Assembly: GCA_000961805.1 (NCBI GenBank)
Contig: LADV01000261.1
Location: 1-7,625 of the forward strand
Direction of reading: 5' to 3'
Length of the DNA stretch: 7,625 nt
DNA from: Peptococcaceae bacterium BRH_c23
Lineage (GTDB): Bacteria; Bacillota_B; Desulfitobacteriia; Desulfitobacteriales; Desulfitobacteriaceae
Below are positions 5,664-7,625 of the stretch, one piece after another. Each line of letters begins with the position of its first letter. The stretch's first letter is position 1. The translations under genes were made by a program, and so were the position numbers. The notes under the pieces are model-generated. The model did not search any database and was not told where the DNA came from. It worked only from the letters and a program-made list of their open reading frames with translations.

Positions 5664-5802
5664 AAGCTTTATATAATTAAGACGGATTAATTTCTATTTG
5701 GATAGTAAAAAATAAAAATAAATAAAAAATAACGTTGTAAGAAACTCAATCAAAGAACCATTTTAGGTTTTCTTTATTATTCAGGGTCTTTCTTCATGAA
5801 AA

Positions 5803-5857
5803 ATTCATAACAAATTCATAACTCATTCACAGCTTAATCGTATTGATTAGGTATACT
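5803..5857 (+). promoter_or_regulatory. second copy of the 11-bp-repeat promoter
   Basis: Units at 5803-5813, 5814-5824, 5825-5835 and 5836-5846 have the same 11-base spacing as at 1629, and the first two are identical to theirs. TATACT is at 5852-5857, again six bases after the last unit. The region 5803-5870 matches 1629-1696 at 63 of 68 positions. The repeats are better kept than the spacer, as expected if a regulator still binds. Transcription would start near 5864, only about 13 bases before the ATG at 5877. Just upstream, 5781-5798 resembles 1565-1582 (the right arm of the lgt-distal hairpin and TCTTCATG), so the copied segment was longer than the promoter. Confidence 0.75.
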
Positions 5858-5876
5858 TTGAGACACGAAGATAAGG

Positions 5877-6992
5877 ATGCAAGTGAGAATAGTTAGCGGT
5901 ACAAAATTGAACACGGATCTACTGATTTTAGCCATCGGGGTATTTCCTGATACTGAATTTTTAAAGGATAGCGAAATTAAGTTGGGAGCCAAAGGGCATA
6001 TATTAGTCAATGAAAAAATGGAGACAAATGCTGCCGATGTATTTGCAGTAGGAGATGCAATTGAAGTCGTTGATTTTGTAAACAAGCAAAATTCGGCAGT
6101 TCCATTAGCGGGTCCTGCCAATAAACAGGGTAGAATTGCGGCTGATAATATAGCAGGCTTAAGTACGTCTTATAAGGGTACTCAAGGTACTTCAATTATT
6201 AAGGTTTTTGGATTAACTGCAGCAAGTACTGGCAATAATGAACGAACGTTAAACAGATTAAATATCCCCTATAAAGTTATTACCGTTCATCCAGTTTCAC
6301 ATGCCTCTTATTACCCAGGAGCTCTTCCAATGACCTTGAAACTTATTTTTAATGAGGAAGGTAAAATATTAGGAGCTCAAGGCGTTGGCTATGATGGTGT
6401 GGACAAGAGAATTGACGTCATAGCGACCGTCATTAGACTGTGTGGAACAGTCACTGATTTATCAGAGTTGGAGCTTTGCTACGCGCCACCTTTTTCTTCA
6501 GCAAAGGATCCTGTCAATATGGCAGGCTATGTTGCGGAAAATGTTTTAGCTGGAAGAGTGGATGTTATTACAACAGAACAACTATTGGCTTATGATAAAG
6601 AAAACACGTTATTATTAGATGTGCGTACTGAAACTGAATTCAATAATGGCCATCTTGAGGGAGCAGTAAATATACCGGTAGATAGCCTAAGAGAAAGAAT
6701 AGGAGAGTTAGACAAGGGTAAAGAGATCCTTGAATATTGCCAAATAGGACTTAGAGGATATGTGGCTTCTAGGATTTTAACTCAAAATGGTTTTAAGGTT
6801 AAAAACATAGATGGAGGATATAAATGTGTTTCAATGTTTAACTTTAAGCCAAATAGAGTGGATAATTCGGATAACACAAAAAGACTGATGCTAGATCCAG
6901 ATACACAAGTTGTGAAGGGCGAAGTAGAAAAAGGATTAACGATTATGACAAAAGCCTTGATGCTTGTGGATTATGTTGTCCGGGGCCGCTGA
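5877..6992 (+). pseudogene. N-terminally truncated CoA-disulfide reductase/rhodanese fusion
   Basis: The open frame gives 371 residues from ATG 5877. It lines up with the back two-thirds of CoADR-RHD proteins: the end of the NAD-binding domain (LLILAIGVFPDTEFL), the FAD-contact motif ADVFAVGDA at 53-61, PLAGPANKQGRIAADNI, and the dimerisation domain with YYPG (145-148) and YAPPFSSAKDPVNMAGY (202-218), which carry the tyrosines that help the active-site cysteine. A rhodanese domain follows (about 233-325) with catalytic loop CQIGLRG, Cys288. Missing are roughly the first 220-240 residues: the GxGxxG dinucleotide fold and the redox-active Cys. The ATG has no ribosome site at a useful distance and lies almost on the predicted transcript start, so the frame begins at a rearrangement junction. 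The reductase half should be dead; the rhodanese half could still fold if translated. After about residue 350 the frame shifts out of the next domain. Full-length relatives reduce CoA disulfides or polysulfide with NAD(P)H. Confidence 0.85.
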
Positions 6993-7165
6993 TTCAAGTT
7001 AAAGCGTCAATAGATCAACTTAACGATGGTCAAATTCTTAAAGTTACTGCTTCTGATCCCGGGTTTTATGAAGATATTAAGGCATGGTGTGTTAAAACAA
7101 ATAATGAGCTAGTTGATATTGGAAGGGATAAAGGTATGATCCAGGCCTTTATAAAAAAAGGCAAT
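6933..7165 (+). pseudogene. TusA-like sulfur-carrier domain, frameshifted from the rhodanese gene
   Basis: In the frame of position 6947 the sequence reads DKSLDACGLCCPGPLIQVKAS, then LNDGQILKVTASDPGFYEDI, KAWCVKTNNELVDI and MIQAFIKKGN. This is a complete TusA/SirA-like domain with its CPxP motif (CPGP, codons 6977-6988), whose Cys carries persulfide sulfur. In related anaerobes this domain is the C-terminal part of the same CoADR-rhodanese polypeptide. Here it is one frame off: five A residues at 6928-6932 where six would let EVEK run into RINDYDKSLDACGL, so a single-base loss is the simplest explanation. Past about 7165 the open frame continues to TAA 7295-7297, but that stretch runs through a long hairpin and does not look like protein. 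No DsrE-type domain follows, so the C-terminus may be lost too. Confidence 0.75.
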
Positions 7166-7202
7166 AAATTGAACAGCGGGAGGAAATGGAGAATAAGGGT
7201 TA

Positions 7203-7254
7203 AGATGACTAAAGGCTCAGACCGATTATTAAGGGTCCGAGCCTTTAGTCATCT
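7203..7254 (+). terminator. 21-bp near-perfect inverted repeat, probable bidirectional terminator
   Basis: The arms 7203-7223 and 7234-7254 pair along 21 positions with one A-C mismatch (7219/7238), around a 10-base loop. The core GGCTC...GAGCC is flanked by CTAAA and TTTAG, so the inner part resembles an intrinsic terminator usable from either side. The arms extend well beyond what a terminator needs. Confidence 0.6.
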
Positions 7255-7262
7255 CCCCAAGT

Positions 7263-7382
7263 TAAAGACCCGTCTCAGGAGATGTCCCACTCCATAAATA
7301 TGAAACACCGATATACTTTTTAGCAGTTGCAATACTAACATTTGTTTTCTCTGGTGGTGTTGGGTATTATTCTTTTTACTGA
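7263..7382 (+). pseudogene. short hydrophobic coding remnant, unassigned
   Basis: Between stops at 7263-7265 and 7380-7382, one frame reads RPVSGDVPLHKYETPIYFL and then AVAILTFVFSGGVGYYSFY. The second half looks like a membrane helix. There is no start codon with a ribosome site, and the fragment is only 38 codons. I read it as a possible remnant of a membrane protein gene, but chance cannot be excluded and I cannot name a family. Confidence 0.2.
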
Positions 7383-7456
7383 ACCATATCAACTCCCATT
7401 ATTAGTGTCTGTTACAAAAAGCTGAACAGCACCAAACATAAGTTCTTTAAAAATAA

Positions 7457-7527
7457 TTACACCCCTATCCATGGTGTGGTAAAATTAAGGTGACAAAACC
7501 AAAATTATCACACAGGAAGAGGTGTAA
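7457..7527 (+). promoter_or_regulatory. competing inverted repeats around the ribosome site of the last gene
   Basis: TTACACCCCT (7457-7466) can pair with AGAGGTGTAA (7518-7527) at nine of ten positions, covering the ribosome site GAGGTG. Two other pairings compete: ACACC/GGTGT (7459-7463 with 7473-7477), and GTGTGGTAA with TTATCACAC (7474-7482 with 7505-7513). If the transcript begins upstream of 7457, the leader could fold so as to hide or expose the start site. Confidence 0.3.
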
Positions 7528-7530
7528 ACC

Positions 7531-7625
7531 TTGCATATACAGATAGACATGTTCTCACCCCTATATTATAGCACACTTGGTTTTGATGCGGATCTCATTG
7601 ATTATCTTTCTTTCATTAAAGATGA
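7531..7625 (+). CDS. start of an unidentified protein, possibly a transposase (partial at window edge)
   Basis: An open frame starts at TTG 7531 and runs off the right edge after 31 codons: MHIQIDMFSPLYYSTLGFD followed by ADLIDYLSFIKD. GAGGTG at 7520-7525 lies 5 bases upstream, which supports the TTG start; ATG 7549 is an alternative without a ribosome site. I do not recognise the family. The leader with several inverted repeats, next to decayed genes, would suit the left end of an insertion sequence, and a short hydrophobic/aromatic opening is seen in some transposases, but too little is visible to decide. Confidence 0.45.
   Translation, partial: MHIQIDMFSPLYYSTLGFDADLIDYLSFIKD

Larger units (their letters stand above)
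4767..5706. repeat. 940-bp tandem direct duplication, unit 2
   Basis: This is the second copy, in the same orientation and directly adjacent. Its left edge holds a duplicate of the sigma gene's leader and ribosome site, now without the sigma start codon. Its right edge ends at GATAGT (5701-5706), where an A/T-only stretch of about 26 bases begins. Confidence 0.95.

Noticed and set aside
3827..5706. Insertion sequence as the cause of the repeats
   Set aside because: No transposase, terminal inverted repeats or target duplications are seen; the units are a plain tandem duplication.
5834..6195. Minus-strand frames opposite the start of the reductase remnant
   Set aside because: The plus frame has clear conserved motifs; the minus frames are low-complexity shadows.

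Overview
The window looks like chromosomal DNA of a low-to-moderate GC Gram-positive anaerobe. Strong GGAGG-type ribosome binding sites, TTG/GTG starts, an ECF sigma factor, a copper ATPase and a CoA-disulfide-reductase/rhodanese/TusA protein would suit the Desulfosporosinus/Desulfitobacterium group. That placement is inferred from gene content and style, not from a marker gene.

Left part (1-2718, plus strand): the last ~100 codons of a Cu+-exporting P1B-type ATPase are followed at once by a small two-helix membrane protein. A standalone prolipoprotein diacylglyceryl transferase (lgt) comes next. Then comes an exported protein with five 15-residue Gly/Met/Tyr-rich repeats and two PepSY-like domains. 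That last gene has a striking promoter: four tandem 11-bp ATTCATAAC-type repeats just upstream of a TATACT -10 box, the layout of an OmpR/PhoB-family activator site.

Middle part (2719-5706): a decayed amino-acid-type ABC substrate-binding protein gene on the plus strand runs tail-to-tail into an ECF sigma factor gene on the minus strand. Upstream of the sigma gene lie two tandem copies of a gene fusing a cytochrome b5-like haem domain to a DoxX membrane domain. They sit in a 940-bp direct duplication (3827-4766 and 4767-5706). The first 359 bp of the two units are identical, while the differences crowd into the b5-coding end.

Right part (5707-7625): a second, slightly diverged copy of the 11-bp-repeat promoter (63 of 68 bp the same) sits directly in front of a CoA-disulfide reductase/rhodanese gene. 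That gene has lost its N-terminal FAD/active-site region and is frameshifted before its TusA-like domain. A long hairpin, a short hydrophobic coding remnant and the start of an unidentified gene close the window.

The recurring themes are copper and thiol/sulfur redox handling at the membrane, and repeated local rearrangement: a tandem duplication, a promoter copy joined to a truncated gene, and two decayed genes. A functional link between the haem-DoxX proteins, the ECF sigma factor and the rhodanese/TusA gene is plausible from family knowledge but not shown by the sequence.
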